DNA of 64,000 nt from Actinomycetospora lemnae (GTDB lineage Bacteria > Actinomycetota > Actinomycetes > Mycobacteriales > Pseudonocardiaceae). Positions 31,737 to 40,829 of this stretch are shown piece after piece. The first letter of the stretch is position 1, and the number at the start of each line of letters is the position of its first letter. Where the stretch lies: the NCBI RefSeq assembly GCF_028737315.1, contig NZ_JAQZAO010000004.1, positions 434,001 through 498,000 on the forward strand, given 5' to 3'. Both the position numbers and the translations under genes were made by a program. The notes beneath the pieces are model-generated. The model saw only the letters and a program-made list of their open reading frames with translations. It had not been told where the DNA came from and did not search any database.

Positions 31737-32618
31737 TCAGGCGGCCGCGGGCACGCCCAGGGTGGCGAGGACCGCCCGGGCCATCGCCGCGGCACCCAGC
31801 GCGCTCGGGTGCACCGGGGCCGCGGGCGCCGCCGGCAGGAGGCCCTCGATCCACCGCTCGCCGGGCAGGGCGCACACGTCGTGGCCCACCGTCGGCGTCG
31901 CGGTGTCGACGTACGTCGCCCCGCCGCCGGCCGCCGCGTCGGCGATCTCGGTGTTGAGGTGGCCGAGCACGCCGCGCAGGTACGCGACGTCGCCGGGCGT
32001 GTACGGCATGACCGGGTAGCAGCCCGGACCCTCGGCGGGCAGCACCGACGGGTAGCCGACGAGCAGGACGCGCGCGCCCGGGGCGCGGCGGTGGACCTCG
32101 GCGAGGACGTCGTCGAGGCGGTCGCCGACCTCGTCGACCCGCGCCTCGAGCTCGTCGTGGCTCGCCTCGGTCCAGCGGTCGCGGCAGGGCGTGCCGACCG
32201 GGGACGCGCTCACGCAGCTGCGCACGATCTCGCCGAACCCGATGTCGTTGCCGCCGATCCCGACGGTCACGAGCTGGGTGCCGGAGCCGAGGGCGTCGTA
32301 CTGCGGTGGGTTCTCACCGCCGTCCACGGCCTGCGCGGCGGCGAAGTCGCGCGTCTGCGCGCCGCTGCAGCTGACGTCGGTCAGCCGGGCGCCGGTGCGC
32401 TCGGCGACGAGGTGCGGGTAGTTGTTCACCGACCGCTGGCAGCCCGGCGGGGGGCCGGCGGGCGCGCCGGTCAGCGGCGAGCTGGTGTACGAGTCGCCGA
32501 GCGCGACGTAGACCTGCCCGGTGGGCAGCGGTGCCGGGGCCGCGGACGCCGTCGGCGTCAGCAGCAGGGCGACGAGCCCCACCAGGACGGCCACGGACAG
32601 GATCGGCCGACGGCCCAC
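31737..32618 (-). CDS. Secreted SGNH-hydrolase (lipase/esterase)
   Basis: 293 residues from GTG 32618, seven bases after GAGGGGG; this start puts a classic Sec signal peptide first (GRRPILSVAVLVGLVALLL, then TPTASA), whereas the in-frame ATG at 32663 has no ribosome binding site. The mature protein has VALGDSYTS with Ser43, GIGGND, and HPSALG with His270. Alanine occupies the residue three before the His where many relatives have Asp. Six cysteines suggest disulfides, as in streptomycete SGNH esterases. It probably hydrolyses lipids or esters outside the cell. It follows the aminotransferase on the minus strand (56-bp gap), but a shared role is not evident. Confidence 0.86.
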   Translation of the reverse strand: MGRRPILSVAVLVGLVALLLTPTASAAPAPLPTGQVYVALGDSYTSSPLTGAPAGPPPGCQRSVNNYPHLVAERTGARLTDVSCSGAQTRDFAAAQAVDGGENPPQYDALGSGTQLVTVGIGGNDIGFGEIVRSCVSASPVGTPCRDRWTEASHDELEARVDEVGDRLDDVLAEVHRRAPGARVLLVGYPSVLPAEGPGCYPVMPYTPGDVAYLRGVLGHLNTEIADAAAGGGATYVDTATPTVGHDVCALPGERWIEGLLPAAPAAPVHPSALGAAAMARAVLATLGVPAAA

Positions 32619-32674
32619 CGGTTCCCCCTCGTTCCTCGGGCCCCGGCGGGACCGTCGACCCATGATCGCTTGTC

Positions 32675-33925
32675 TCAGCGGGCCTCGCCCAGCAGGTCGG
32701 CCATGCGGGTGACGCCCGTGCGCAGGTCGTCGTCGCCGAGCGCGTAGGAGAGCCGGAAGTACCCGGGCGTGCCGAACGCCTCGCCCGGCACCACGGCCAC
32801 CTCGGCGTGCTCGAGGACGAGCGCGGCGAGGTCGACGCTGGTCTGGGGGCGCTCGCCGCGCAGCTCCTTGCCGAGCAGGCCCTCCACCGAGCAGTAGACG
32901 TAGAACGCCCCGCGCGGCGTGGGGCACTCGACGCCGTCGATGGCCGAGAGCAGCTCGACGATCGTGCGCCGCCGGCGGTCGAAGGCCGCGCGCATCTCGT
33001 CCACGGCGTCCAGCGGGCCGGTCACGGCCGCGAGCGCCGCGCGCTGCGAGACGTTGGCGACGTTCGAGGTCATGTGCGACTGCATGTTGGCCGCGGCGGC
33101 GACGACGTCGGCCGGGCCGATCAGCCAGCCCACCCGCCAGCCGGTCATCGCGTAGGTCTTGGCGACGCCGTTGACCACGATGCAGCGGTCGGCGATCTCG
33201 GGCACGGCGACCGGCATCGAGACGTGCTCGGCGCCGTCGTAGACGAGGTGCTCGTAGATCTCGTCGGCGATCACCCAGACGCCGTGCTCGGCGGCCCAGC
33301 GCCCGACGGCCTCGACCAGCTCGCGCGGGGCGACGGCGCCGGTGGGGTTGGACGGCGAGCACCACAGCAGCGCCTTGGTGTTCGGCGTGCGCGCGGCCTC
33401 GAGCTGCTCGACGGTGGGCAGGAAGCCGGTCGAGGCGTCGGTGTCGATCTGTACCGGCTCGCCGCCGGCCATCCGCGCGGCCTCCGGGTAGGTCGTCCAG
33501 TACGGCGCCGGGAGGAGGACCTCGTCGCCCGGGTCGATGATGGTCGCGAAGGCCTCGTAGACGGCCTGCTTGCCGCCGTTGGTGACGAGCACCTGGCGGG
33601 CCTCGACCTGCCACCCCGAGTCGCGGGCCGTCTTGGCGGCGATCGCGTCGCGCAGCTCGGGCAGGCCGGCCGCGGGGGAGTAGCGGTGGTTCTTGGGGTC
33701 CGAGCAGGCCGCGATCGCCGCCTCGACCACCGGCTGGGGCGTCGGGAAGTCCGGCTCGCCGGCCCCGAAGCCGATCACGGGGCGGCCGGCCGCCTTGAGG
33801 GCCTTCGCCTTCGCGTCGACCGCGAGCGTCGCCGACTCCGCGATCCCGCCGACACGGGCCGAGATGCGGCGGTCGGTCGCGGAGGGCTGCAGGGAGACCG
33901 ACGAGGACGACGTGACCGATGCCAT
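32675..33925 (-). CDS. Class I/II pyridoxal-phosphate aminotransferase, aspartate aminotransferase type
   Basis: 416 residues. [10 protein letters not shown] near the N-terminus, [35 protein letters not shown] with the PLP lysine, and the C-terminal FRLSYA with the carboxylate-binding Arg identify an aspC-type (I-gamma subgroup) enzyme. It exchanges the amino group between aspartate and 2-oxoglutarate; broader aromatic activity is possible. ATG start chosen; upstream the frame continues across a tRNA and cannot be coding. Many actinobacteria carry this gene beside trpT-secE, so position supports the call. Confidence 0.92.
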   Translation of the reverse strand: MASVTSSSSVSLQPSATDRRISARVGGIAESATLAVDAKAKALKAAGRPVIGFGAGEPDFPTPQPVVEAAIAACSDPKNHRYSPAAGLPELRDAIAAKTARDSGWQVEARQVLVTNGGKQAVYEAFATIIDPGDEVLLPAPYWTTYPEAARMAGGEPVQIDTDASTGFLPTVEQLEAARTPNTKALLWCSPSNPTGAVAPRELVEAVGRWAAEHGVWVIADEIYEHLVYDGAEHVSMPVAVPEIADRCIVVNGVAKTYAMTGWRVGWLIGPADVVAAAANMQSHMTSNVANVSQRAALAAVTGPLDAVDEMRAAFDRRRRTIVELLSAIDGVECPTPRGAFYVYCSVEGLLGKELRGERPQTSVDLAALVLEHAEVAVVPGEAFGTPGYFRLSYALGDDDLRTGVTRMADLLGEAR

Positions 33926-34140
33926 GTCCCAGAATTCTGGCAGACCCGCCCGGGGCGTCCGGCCACCGGGAGGAGGGTCCCGAGGAGCGTTGCCGGTCCG
34001 GAGCCGGGCCCGGGGCACGGCTGCTCGGGAGCACGTGCGTACCATGGTTCTCCGGGACGGTTCGTCCGTCGCTCCCGCGCGCTCGTCGACGGTGCGGAGG
34101 CGGCGCGCACCGGACCACGGCGGTCCTCCGGGGCCGCCAC

Positions 34141-34213
<73 letters not shown>

Positions 34214-34277
34214 CACCGACGACGGTGACGCCCGCCGGCCCGGCGGGGTGGTGGACGAGGACGGTGAGGACGGCGCA

Positions 34278-34658
34278 GTGAGCGAGGACAGCAGCCGGCG
34301 TCGGCGCGCGAGCGACGACGACGACGCGCGTCCGGTCACCGCCGCCGGCCGTCGACGGCGCGCCGGGGCGGCCGGGAACGGCACCGGCGGGGACGCGGAC
34401 ACCGCGGGACGCCCGGGCAAGGGCACGGCCACCCCGACGCGGGACCGCGCCTCGGCCGAGCCGCAGGGCTCGCTGATCACCCGGCTGCGGCGGTTCCTGC
34501 GCGAGGTGGTGGCCGAGCTCCGCAAGGTGCACTGGCCCACCCGCCGGCAGATCGTGGTCTACACGTTCGTCGTCCTCGTGTTCGTGGCGTTCATGGTGGC
34601 CCTGGTGGCCGGCCTCGACTGGGTCTTCGCCAAGGCCGTGTTCGCCCTCTTCGGCTGA
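34278..34658 (+). CDS. secE: Preprotein translocase subunit SecE
   Basis: 126 residues from GTG 34278, eight bases after GTGAGGA; an upstream GTG at 34251 is possible. The first about 70 residues are a charged, disordered extension ([10 protein letters not shown], then basic and T/G-rich). The conserved SecE part follows: [18 protein letters not shown] and one membrane helix (about 97-120). It braces SecY in the translocon. The long N-terminal extension is usual in actinobacteria. Its frame is followed by a small hairpin and nusG, a coupled transcription unit. Confidence 0.94.
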   Translation: MSEDSSRRRRASDDDDARPVTAAGRRRRAGAAGNGTGGDADTAGRPGKGTATPTRDRASAEPQGSLITRLRRFLREVVAELRKVHWPTRRQIVVYTFVVLVFVAFMVALVAGLDWVFAKAVFALFG

Positions 34659-34680
34659 CCGTTCCGCCGAGCGGCCGGCC

Positions 34681-34701
34681 GGGCACCGTGCCGCGGTGCC
34701 C
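34681..34701 (+). other. Intercistronic hairpin secE-nusG
   Basis: 8-bp arms GGGCACCG / CGGTGCCC around 5 bases, 25 bp before the nusG start. It is too close to the next gene to be a full terminator; partial attenuation or mRNA stabilisation is possible. Confidence 0.35.
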
Positions 34702-34726
34702 GCCGTGCAAAGGAAGTGAGACAGAA

Positions 34727-35752
34727 GTGACCTCCGCAGGATCCGGCGCAGACTCCGAGAACACCACCCCCGACGGCGGCGAGCCCGAGCTCGTCGGCGA
34801 GTCGCGCACGCGCGGCGTCATGGTGCGCGAGGGCAGTGGGTCCTACGGGGACCTCAGCACCGAGGAGAACGCCGCCACGCTGGACGACGGCGAGGTCGCC
34901 CGTGCCGCGCAGGAGGCGCGCGAGGACGACGCCGAGGGCGCGGACGACACCGAGGACACCGAGGTCGACCCCGAGGCCGACCTGCGCGCGGCGCGGACCG
35001 CCCTGGGCGCCCCGGCGGACGAGGAGGACTCCGACCTCCCGGAGGAGTCGGCGGGCACGGGCGACATCGCCGCCCGCGGCGACCTGGACGACGAGATCCA
35101 GGTCGACGACGTGGGCGCCGCCGAGCCCGAGGAGGAGGTCGACCCGGCCCAGGCCCTCAAGGACTCGCTGCGCCTCGCGCCCGGCGACTGGTACGTCGTG
35201 CACTCCTACGCGGGCTACGAGAACAAGGTGAAGGCCAACCTCGAGACCCGCGTGCAGACGCTGGACGTCGAGGAGTTCATCTTCCAGGTCGAGGTGCCCA
35301 CCGAGGAGGTCACCGAGATCAAGAACGGGCAGCGCAAGCAGGTCCAGCGCAAGGTGCTGCCCGGCTACATCCTCGTGCGGATGGAGCTCAACGACGCCTC
35401 GTGGAGCGCGGTGCGCAACACCCCGGGCGTCACCGGCTTCGTCGGCGCCACCTCGCGGCCGTCGCCGCTGACGCTCGACGAGGTCGTGAAGTTCCTCCTG
35501 CCGCGCCAGGAGACGCCGAAGAAGGCGAAGGGCGCGGAGAAGAGCGGTGCCGAGGACTTCGGCGGCAAGCCCGCGGTCGAGGTCGACTTCGAGGTGGGCG
35601 AGTCGGTGACCGTCATGGACGGCCCGTTCGCGACGCTCCCGGCGAGCATCTCCGAGGTCAACGTCGACGCCCAGAAGCTCAAGGTGCTCGTCTCGATCTT
35701 CGGCCGGGAGACCCCGGTCGAGCTCGGGTTCAACCAGGTCTCCAAGATCTAG
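34727..35752 (+). CDS. nusG: Transcription elongation/antitermination factor NusG
   Basis: 341 residues, far longer than E. coli NusG (181) because of an acidic extension over about 1-150 rich in Asp/Glu (for example [20 protein letters not shown]). The NGN domain starts at [20 protein letters not shown], with the RNAP-binding [11 protein letters not shown], and a KOW domain ([17 protein letters not shown]) ends the protein; an insert with [13 protein letters not shown] joins them. It binds RNA polymerase and links it to Rho or ribosomes. GTG 34727 gives the start; AGGAAG lies about 10 bases upstream. The gene heads the rplK-rplA operon. Confidence 0.95.
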   Translation: MTSAGSGADSENTTPDGGEPELVGESRTRGVMVREGSGSYGDLSTEENAATLDDGEVARAAQEAREDDAEGADDTEDTEVDPEADLRAARTALGAPADEEDSDLPEESAGTGDIAARGDLDDEIQVDDVGAAEPEEEVDPAQALKDSLRLAPGDWYVVHSYAGYENKVKANLETRVQTLDVEEFIFQVEVPTEEVTEIKNGQRKQVQRKVLPGYILVRMELNDASWSAVRNTPGVTGFVGATSRPSPLTLDEVVKFLLPRQETPKKAKGAEKSGAEDFGGKPAVEVDFEVGESVTVMDGPFATLPASISEVNVDAQKLKVLVSIFGRETPVELGFNQVSKI

Positions 35753-35787
35753 AGCCCGGACACGGACAGAACAGGAACAGGGAAGTC

Positions 35788-36222
35788 ATGCCCCCGAAGA
35801 AGCGACGGCTCTCCGCGGTCGTCAAGCTGCAGATCAGCGCCGGCGCGGCGACGCCGGCCCCGCCGGTCGGCCCGGCCCTGGGTCAGCACGGCGTCAACAT
35901 CATGGAGTTCTGCAAGGCCTACAACGCCGCCACCGAGGCGCAGCGTGGTCAGGTCGTGCCGGTGGAGATCTCGGTCTACGAGGACCGGTCCTTCACCTTC
36001 GAGCTCAAGACCCCGCCGGCGGCCAAGCTGCTGCTCGCCGCGGCCGGCGTGAAGTCCGGCAGCGCGACGCCGCACAGCAAGAAGGTCGGCTCGGTGACGC
36101 AGGACCAGGTCCGCGAGATCGCGCAGACCAAGATGCAGGACCTCAACGCCAACGACCTCGACCAGGCCGCGAAGATCATCGCCGGCACCGCCCGGTCGAT
36201 GGGCCTCACCGTCTCCGAGTGA
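35788..36222 (+). CDS. rplK: 50S ribosomal protein L11
   Basis: 144 residues. The N-terminal domain has [20 protein letters not shown] with the proline pair bound by thiostrepton-type drugs, then [15 protein letters not shown]; the RNA-binding C-terminal domain includes [16 protein letters not shown]. It binds 23S rRNA at the GTPase centre. The ATG is preceded by AGGGAAG, 35 bp after nusG. Confidence 0.98.
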   Translation: MPPKKRRLSAVVKLQISAGAATPAPPVGPALGQHGVNIMEFCKAYNAATEAQRGQVVPVEISVYEDRSFTFELKTPPAAKLLLAAAGVKSGSATPHSKKVGSVTQDQVREIAQTKMQDLNANDLDQAAKIIAGTARSMGLTVSE

Positions 36223-36227
36223 CACCC

Positions 36228-36247
36228 CGCCGGCCACCTGGCCGGCG
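36228..36247 (+). other. Intercistronic hairpin rplK-rplA
   Basis: Perfect 9-bp arms CGCCGGCCA / TGGCCGGCG with a 2-base loop, five bases after rplK. It may adjust L11 to L1 output. Confidence 0.4.
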
Positions 36248-36301
36248 ACCCGTGGGAGGGCCGCGCAGCCCTGACCACACCTGATCCACGAAGGACAGAT
36301 C

Positions 36302-37012
36302 ATGAAGCGCAGCAAGAAGTACCTGCAGGCCGCCGAGAAGGTGGACTACGACAAGCTCTACAGCCCGCTCGAGGGCGTCGACCTGGCCAAGGAGACGTCG
36401 ACGACGTCGATGGACGCGACCGTCGAGGTCGCCATGCGCCTGGGTGTCGACCCGCGCAAGGCCGACCAGATGGTCCGCGGCACCGTCAACCTGCCGCACG
36501 GCACCGGCAAGACCGCCCGCGTCATCGTGTTCGCCACCGGCGACACCGCCGCGGCCGCCGAGTCCGCGGGTGCCGACGTCGTGGGTTCCGACGACCTCAT
36601 CGAGCGCATCCAGGGCGGTTGGCTCGAGTTCGACGCCGCCGTCGCCGCGCCCGACCAGATGGCCAAGGTCGGCCGCGTCGCGCGCATCCTCGGCCCGCGC
36701 GGGCTCATGCCGAACCCGAAGACCGGCACCGTGACCCCGGACGTCGCCCGCGCCGTCAGCGACATCAAGGGCGGCAAGGTGAACTTCCGCGTCGACAAGC
36801 AGGCGAACCTGCACCTGATCATCGGCAAGGCCAGCTTCGACACCGAGAAGCTCGTCGAGAACTACGGCGCCGCGCTCGACGAGATCCTGCGCGCCAAGCC
36901 GGCCGCCGCGAAGGGCCGCTACATCAAGAAGATCACCGTCACCACGACGATGGGTCCCGGCATCCCGGTCGACCCGAACCGCACGCGCAACCTGCTCGCC
37001 GCCGAGGCGTAG
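36302..37012 (+). CDS. rplA: 50S ribosomal protein L1
   Basis: 236 residues of standard length. [33 protein letters not shown] and [14 protein letters not shown] are the conserved L1 blocks that bind 23S rRNA at the stalk and, in many bacteria, its own mRNA leader. ATG follows AAGGACA. A strong hairpin lies seven bases after the stop. Confidence 0.98.
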   Translation: MKRSKKYLQAAEKVDYDKLYSPLEGVDLAKETSTTSMDATVEVAMRLGVDPRKADQMVRGTVNLPHGTGKTARVIVFATGDTAAAAESAGADVVGSDDLIERIQGGWLEFDAAVAAPDQMAKVGRVARILGPRGLMPNPKTGTVTPDVARAVSDIKGGKVNFRVDKQANLHLIIGKASFDTEKLVENYGAALDEILRAKPAAAKGRYIKKITVTTTMGPGIPVDPNRTRNLLAAEA

Positions 37013-37018
37013 CCACCA

Positions 37019-37053
37019 GGTCCCGGTGCCCTGCTGCGGGGGGCGCCGGGACC
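37019..37053 (+). terminator. Terminator of the nusG-rplK-rplA unit
   Basis: A 13-bp stem (one G-U) with arms GGTCCCGGTGCCC / GGGCGCCGGGACC and a 9-base loop, starting seven bases after rplA. It ends just before the TAGACT of the next promoter. Confidence 0.65.
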
Positions 37054-37059
37054 GGCGCG

Positions 37060-37065
37060 TAGACT
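37060..37065 (+). promoter_or_regulatory. Probable -10 element (TAGACT) of the rplJ-rplL operon
   Basis: TAGACT follows the rplA terminator and precedes a 230-base leader. Its -35 would lie within the terminator arm and is not recognisable. Confidence 0.5.
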
Positions 37066-37071
37066 GGACCA

Positions 37072-37240
37072 CAGATCGAACCCCGATCCACCGAAGACCG
37101 CTGGTCTCCGCGCCGGGCACGCCCGGGGCGGACGAAGAGCCCCTCGACGGGGCGGCCCGCGCAGGAGGACGAGGCTCGCGACGCCCGCCGGGCCACCAGC
37201 CCGCGCCGTCCGACGCCCCGTGCGCCTGCGCACGGGGCGT
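37072..37240 (+). promoter_or_regulatory. L10 ribosomal-protein leader with attenuator hairpin
   Basis: The leader before rplJ contains CACCGAAGACCGCTGGTC-like sequence (about 37092-37110), typical of the actinobacterial L10 leader to which L10-(L7/L12)4 binds. It ends with a 13-bp hairpin at 37213-37240 (arms ACGCCCCGTGCGC / GCGCACGGGGCGT) followed by TTTCGTCGTT, an intrinsic terminator. Free L10 should favour termination, lowering rplJL expression. The mechanism follows the known family; here it is inferred from position and hairpin. Confidence 0.7.
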
Positions 37241-37296
37241 TTCGTCGTTCCGGGCCCGACCAGGCGGTCGCCCGAGGACACAGAGAGGAGGCGCGG

Positions 37297-37902
37297 ATGC
37301 CGGACGAGACGCGAGCTCCGGCCGCCGACAAGGTCGCCGCGGTCGCCGAGATCGCCGCGGAGTTCCGCGACGCCTCGGCCATGGTCGTCACCGAGTACCG
37401 CGGCCTGTCGATGAAGCAGCTCTCGCAGCTGCGCCGGTCGCTGGGCTCGGACGTCACCTACGCCGTCGCCAAGAACACCCTGGTCAAGCGGGCTGCCGCG
37501 GACGCCGGGGTCGAGGGGCTCGACGACCTGCTCGTCGGCCCGACGGCCATCGCCTTCATCGCCGGGGAGCCCGTGGACGCCGCCAAGGCGCTCCGCGACT
37601 TCCAGCGCGACAACAAGGCCCTGGTCGTCAAGGGCGGCTACATGGAGGGCCGGGCGCTCTCGGCCACCGAGGTCGAGCAGCTCGCCGACCTCGAGTCGCG
37701 CGAGGTGCTGCTCGGCAAGCTGGCCGGCGCGATGAAGGGCAACCTCACGAAGGCCGCCCAGCTGTTCAACGCCCCGGCCTCGCAGATCGCCCGCCTCGCG
37801 CAGGCCCTGCAGGACAAGCGTGCCGCCGAGGGCGAGGCGACCACCGAGGACGCCGTGGCCGCGGTCGAGGCCGCGGACGCCGAGGCCAGTGCCGACGCCT
37901 GA
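37297..37902 (+). CDS. rplJ: 50S ribosomal protein L10
   Basis: 201 residues, slightly longer than usual. [20 protein letters not shown] and [14 protein letters not shown] are the rRNA-binding part; the C-terminal alanine- and glutamate-rich helix anchors L7/L12 dimers. ATG after GAGAGGAGG. It is the autoregulator of this operon. Confidence 0.97.
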   Translation: MPDETRAPAADKVAAVAEIAAEFRDASAMVVTEYRGLSMKQLSQLRRSLGSDVTYAVAKNTLVKRAAADAGVEGLDDLLVGPTAIAFIAGEPVDAAKALRDFQRDNKALVVKGGYMEGRALSATEVEQLADLESREVLLGKLAGAMKGNLTKAAQLFNAPASQIARLAQALQDKRAAEGEATTEDAVAAVEAADAEASADA

Positions 37903-37949
37903 GTCGGCCCCACCCCCACACACCACCGCTGATCGATAGGAGCGCCACC

Positions 37950-38342
37950 ATGGCGAAGCTGTCCACCGACGAGCTGCTCGACGCCTTCAAGGACATGACC
38001 CTCATCGAGCTCTCCGAGTTCGTGAAGAAGTTCGAGGAGACCTTCGAGGTCACCGCGGCTGCGCCGGTCGCGGCCGCCGCCCCGGCCGCCGGCGGTGCCG
38101 CCGCCGGTGCCCCCGCCGAGGAGGAGAAGGACGAGTTCAACGTCGTCCTCGAGGCCGCCGGCGACAAGAAGATCCAGGTCATCAAGGTCGTCCGCGAGGT
38201 CGTCTCGGGCCTGGGCCTCAAGGAGGCCAAGGAGCTCGTCGAGAGCGCCCCGAAGCCGATCCTCGAGGGCGTCAACAAGGAGGCCGCCGACGCGGCCAAG
38301 GCCAAGCTCGAGGAGGCCGGCGCGAAGATCAGCCTGACCTGA
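37950..38342 (+). CDS. rplL: 50S ribosomal protein L7/L12
   Basis: 130 residues: N-terminal dimerisation helix pair ([20 protein letters not shown]), an alanine/proline hinge (about 38-62) and the globular C-terminal domain with [20 protein letters not shown] that contacts EF-G and EF-Tu. ATG start with AGGAG eight bases upstream, 47 bp after rplJ. The strong terminator at 38374 ends the operon before the Mce region. Confidence 0.98.
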   Translation: MAKLSTDELLDAFKDMTLIELSEFVKKFEETFEVTAAAPVAAAAPAAGGAAAGAPAEEEKDEFNVVLEAAGDKKIQVIKVVREVVSGLGLKEAKELVESAPKPILEGVNKEAADAAKAKLEEAGAKISLT

Positions 38343-38373
38343 TCGACACGCGCGAGCGCAGCAGGCCGCACGC

Positions 38374-38406
38374 ACGGGGCGGGGACCTACCGGGTCCCCG
38401 CCCCGT
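38374..38406 (+). terminator. Strong terminator after rplL
   Basis: A perfect 14-bp stem (arms ACGGGGCGGGGACC / GGTCCCCGCCCCGT) with a 5-base loop, followed by CGTCGTC, 31 bases after rplL. It isolates the ribosomal operon from the Mce operon. Confidence 0.8.
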
Positions 38407-38762
38407 CGTCGTCTCCGGGGAGGGCCGCGGGAGTTCCCCGATCCCGAGTGGTCCCGGTCACGTCCGGTGTCGCGCGTCCGGGCGTCGCCCGACCCGGCGG
38501 CGAGGCGTCGTCGGACGGGTCGGGCGGTCCTCCACGCTCCACCGATCGCGTGGCAGCAGCCGTTCGTCGCCACCCGGTCGGCGCAGCACACGGCCGTGTC
38601 CGGCGGAGAGGGACCCGGCGGCTGCGTTGCTTTCCGGGTCAGTAACCTCCCCTCTCATCCGTCGTTGTAGACGTGACGCCCCTCTCGCGGGGTGCCGGCT
38701 CGATGGCGTCGGTAACAGGGCGTTTCACGCGTCGACACCACGGTGAAAGCAGGAGGAACTGC
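38407..38762. promoter_or_regulatory. Intergenic region upstream of the Mce operon
   Basis: 356 bp with no credible gene. The composition becomes less G/C-rich from about 38630, where TTGTAGAC (38665-38672) is the best -10-like sequence. GTAAC occurs twice (38642 and 38711). A strong AGGAGGAA ribosome binding site stands just before the ATPase start. No clear operator was identified. Confidence 0.4.
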
Positions 38763-40829
38763 ATGGCCGGCGTCGAGGTCGGGATCAAGAACCTGTCGAA
38801 GTCGTTCGGCAGCTCCAACATCTGGTCCGACGTGACGTTGACGCTGCCGGCGGGCGAGGTGAGCGTCCTGCTCGGCCCGTCCGGGACGGGCAAGTCGGTG
38901 CTCCTCAAGTCGATCATCGGCCTGCTCAAGCCCGAGAAGGGCTCGATCTTCATCCACGACACCGACCTCGTGCGGTGCTCGGAGTCGAAGCTCTACGAGA
39001 TCCGCAAGCTGTTCGGCGTGCTGTTCCAGGACGGCGCGCTGTTCGGGTCGATGAACCTGTTCGACAACATCGCCTTTCCGCTGCGCGAGCACACGCGCAA
39101 GGGCGAGAAGGAGATTTCGGACATCGTCATGGAGAAGCTCGACATGGTCGGGCTCTCCGGTGCCGAGGACAAACTGCCCGGCGAGATCTCCGGCGGCATG
39201 AAGAAGCGCGCCGGCCTGGCCCGCGCACTCGTGCTCGACCCCGAGATCATCCTGGTCGACGAGCCCGACTCGGGCCTGGACCCCGTGCGCACGGCGTACC
39301 TGAACCAGCTGATCGTCGACCTCAACACCCAGCTCGACGCGACGATCCTCATCGTCACCCACCACCTCGGGACGGCGCGGTCGCTGCCGGACAACATCGG
39401 CATGCTGTTCCGCCGCAACCTGGTGATGTTCGGCCCGCGCGAGGTCCTGCTGACCTCCGAGGAGCCGGTGGTCCAGCAGTTCCTGCAGGGTCGGCGCATC
39501 GGTCCCATCGGGATGTCCGAGGAGAAGGACACCTCCCAGATGGAGGCCGAGATGGAGGAGCTGAAGAAGAAGGGCGGCTCGGCGGAGTCCGAGGAGTCCT
39601 TCATCGACCCCCAGCTCGACCCCTCGGAGGGCCTGCCCGAGCGCAAGGCGGTGCAGCGGCGCAAGGACCGCGTCATGCAGGTCCTGCACACCCTGCCGCC
39701 CAAGGCGCAGACGGCCATCCTCGAGTCGCTGACCGAGGAGGACCAGGAGCGCTACGGCATCTCCCGGGACCAGGACCGCACCGAGCTCATCGAGATCACG
39801 CGCAACCACCCGCCCGAGGACGCCGACCCGTTCGGCTACCAGGCCATGCAGGAGGCCGCGGACAACTCGATGGTCGAGGAGGCCCCGGCCGGCGAGGGCG
39901 AGGGCGAGGGCGACCAGGCCGGCAGCGGCGACCCGGACGCCGACGCCGACGCGCGCCGGGCCCCGCCCGCGCCGCCCGAGTCCGACGAGCCGCTGGTCGG
40001 TGTGCCCGCCGACGAGGACGCCGGCGGCACGGTGGTGCTCCCGCAGGCCGGTGAGCACACCAAGGACCAGGACGAGGAGTCCGACGAGGCCGGCACGTCC
40101 CAGCAGCAGGACGGCTCGCAGGACCAGGGCGACCAGTCCCAGGACGGCGACCAGCAGCACACCCAGCAGGTCCACCGCGACGAGACGCCGACCGAGCAGT
40201 TCCAGGCGCAGGGCGGGGACCAGGGTCAGGGCCAGCAAGATCAGGGCCAGCAGGACCAGGGCCAGCAGGACCAGGGCCAGCAGACGACGCAGCAGGTCGC
40301 GACCGCCGGGGCGGCGGGCGCGGCCGGTGGCGCCGCGGGTGCTGCCGCCGCCTCGTCGTCGGACGACCAGCCGACCGGTCGCCACCACTGGCGCGGTGAC
40401 CCCGAGCAGGCCGCCCGCACCGGCGACCAGGGCGTCGCCGGCCTTGTGCCCATGGCGGCCCGGCCCGCGGGCGGGGATCAGCAGCAGGCCCAGCAGCAGG
40501 GCCAGGGCCAGCAGCAGGGCCAGGGCCAGCAGCGGCAGGGCCAGCAGCAGCAGGGCCAGCAGGGCCAGCAGCGCTCCGGTCGCGACTCCGGGCACTCGGG
40601 GTGGGCGCAGCCCAACCCCGGTCAGGACGCCGCGCCCGACCCGCAGGGCGAGGCCGCCGCCGACCCGCCCGCGGAGGGCGGCCCGGGTTCGACGGAGCAG
40701 ACCGCGCCGGCCGACGACGGCACGGCGCGTCCGCAGTCCCAGGACACCGGCGTGCCGCGCGGCCGCGAGGACGACGACCAGGGCCTCATGGGCGGCCTGC
40801 GGCGCATGTTCCGTCGGGGTGACTCGTGA
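38763..40829 (+). CDS. mceG: Mce transporter ATPase, MceG/Mkl type, with a long Q/G/D-rich C-terminal tail
   Basis: 688 residues. An ABC ATPase occupies 1-245: Walker A GPSGTGKS (38-45), signature SGGMKKRAG (143-151), Walker B IILVDEP (162-168) and the switch His in VTHH. The MceG-specific segment to about 345 includes LHTLPPKAQTAILESLTEED. Mkl of M. tuberculosis ends near residue 359; here about 320 more residues follow, acidic first, then repeats of GQQDQ and Q/G runs, ending in RGREDDDQGLMGGLRRMF. The ATPase should power lipid import by the YrbE/Mce complex. ATG after AGGAGGAA. Its stop overlaps the yrbE GTG, so the ATPase is co-translated with its permease. Confidence 0.95.
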   Translation: MAGVEVGIKNLSKSFGSSNIWSDVTLTLPAGEVSVLLGPSGTGKSVLLKSIIGLLKPEKGSIFIHDTDLVRCSESKLYEIRKLFGVLFQDGALFGSMNLFDNIAFPLREHTRKGEKEISDIVMEKLDMVGLSGAEDKLPGEISGGMKKRAGLARALVLDPEIILVDEPDSGLDPVRTAYLNQLIVDLNTQLDATILIVTHHLGTARSLPDNIGMLFRRNLVMFGPREVLLTSEEPVVQQFLQGRRIGPIGMSEEKDTSQMEAEMEELKKKGGSAESEESFIDPQLDPSEGLPERKAVQRRKDRVMQVLHTLPPKAQTAILESLTEEDQERYGISRDQDRTELIEITRNHPPEDADPFGYQAMQEAADNSMVEEAPAGEGEGEGDQAGSGDPDADADARRAPPAPPESDEPLVGVPADEDAGGTVVLPQAGEHTKDQDEESDEAGTSQQQDGSQDQGDQSQDGDQQHTQQVHRDETPTEQFQAQGGDQGQGQQDQGQQDQGQQDQGQQTTQQVATAGAAGAAGGAAGAAAASSSDDQPTGRHHWRGDPEQAARTGDQGVAGLVPMAARPAGGDQQQAQQQGQGQQQGQGQQRQGQQQQGQQGQQRSGRDSGHSGWAQPNPGQDAAPDPQGEAAADPPAEGGPGSTEQTAPADDGTARPQSQDTGVPRGREDDDQGLMGGLRRMFRRGDS
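40229..40283. repeat. 15-bp tandem repeats in the ATPase tail (block 1)
   Basis: About three and a half copies of a unit near GGCCAGCAGGACCAG, encoding GQQDQ. A second Q/G repeat block with shorter units (GGCCAGCAG, GGGCCA) covers about 40487-40580. Confidence 0.8.

Noticed and set aside
38655..40595. A 646-codon minus-strand frame rich in Leu and Val over the MceG gene
   Set aside because: It is antisense of the Q/G-rich tail; CAG and GGC repeats read backward as Leu and Ala. The plus strand has Walker motifs and a strong ribosome binding site.
40200..40600. Repeats in the ATPase tail as a CRISPR array
   Set aside because: Units are 9-15 bp, in frame, without unique spacers; they are protein-coding tandem repeats.
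39870..40829. The ATPase tail as a frameshift artefact
   Set aside because: Frame and codon bias continue without a break to a stop that overlaps the next gene's start in the same way as elsewhere in the operon.
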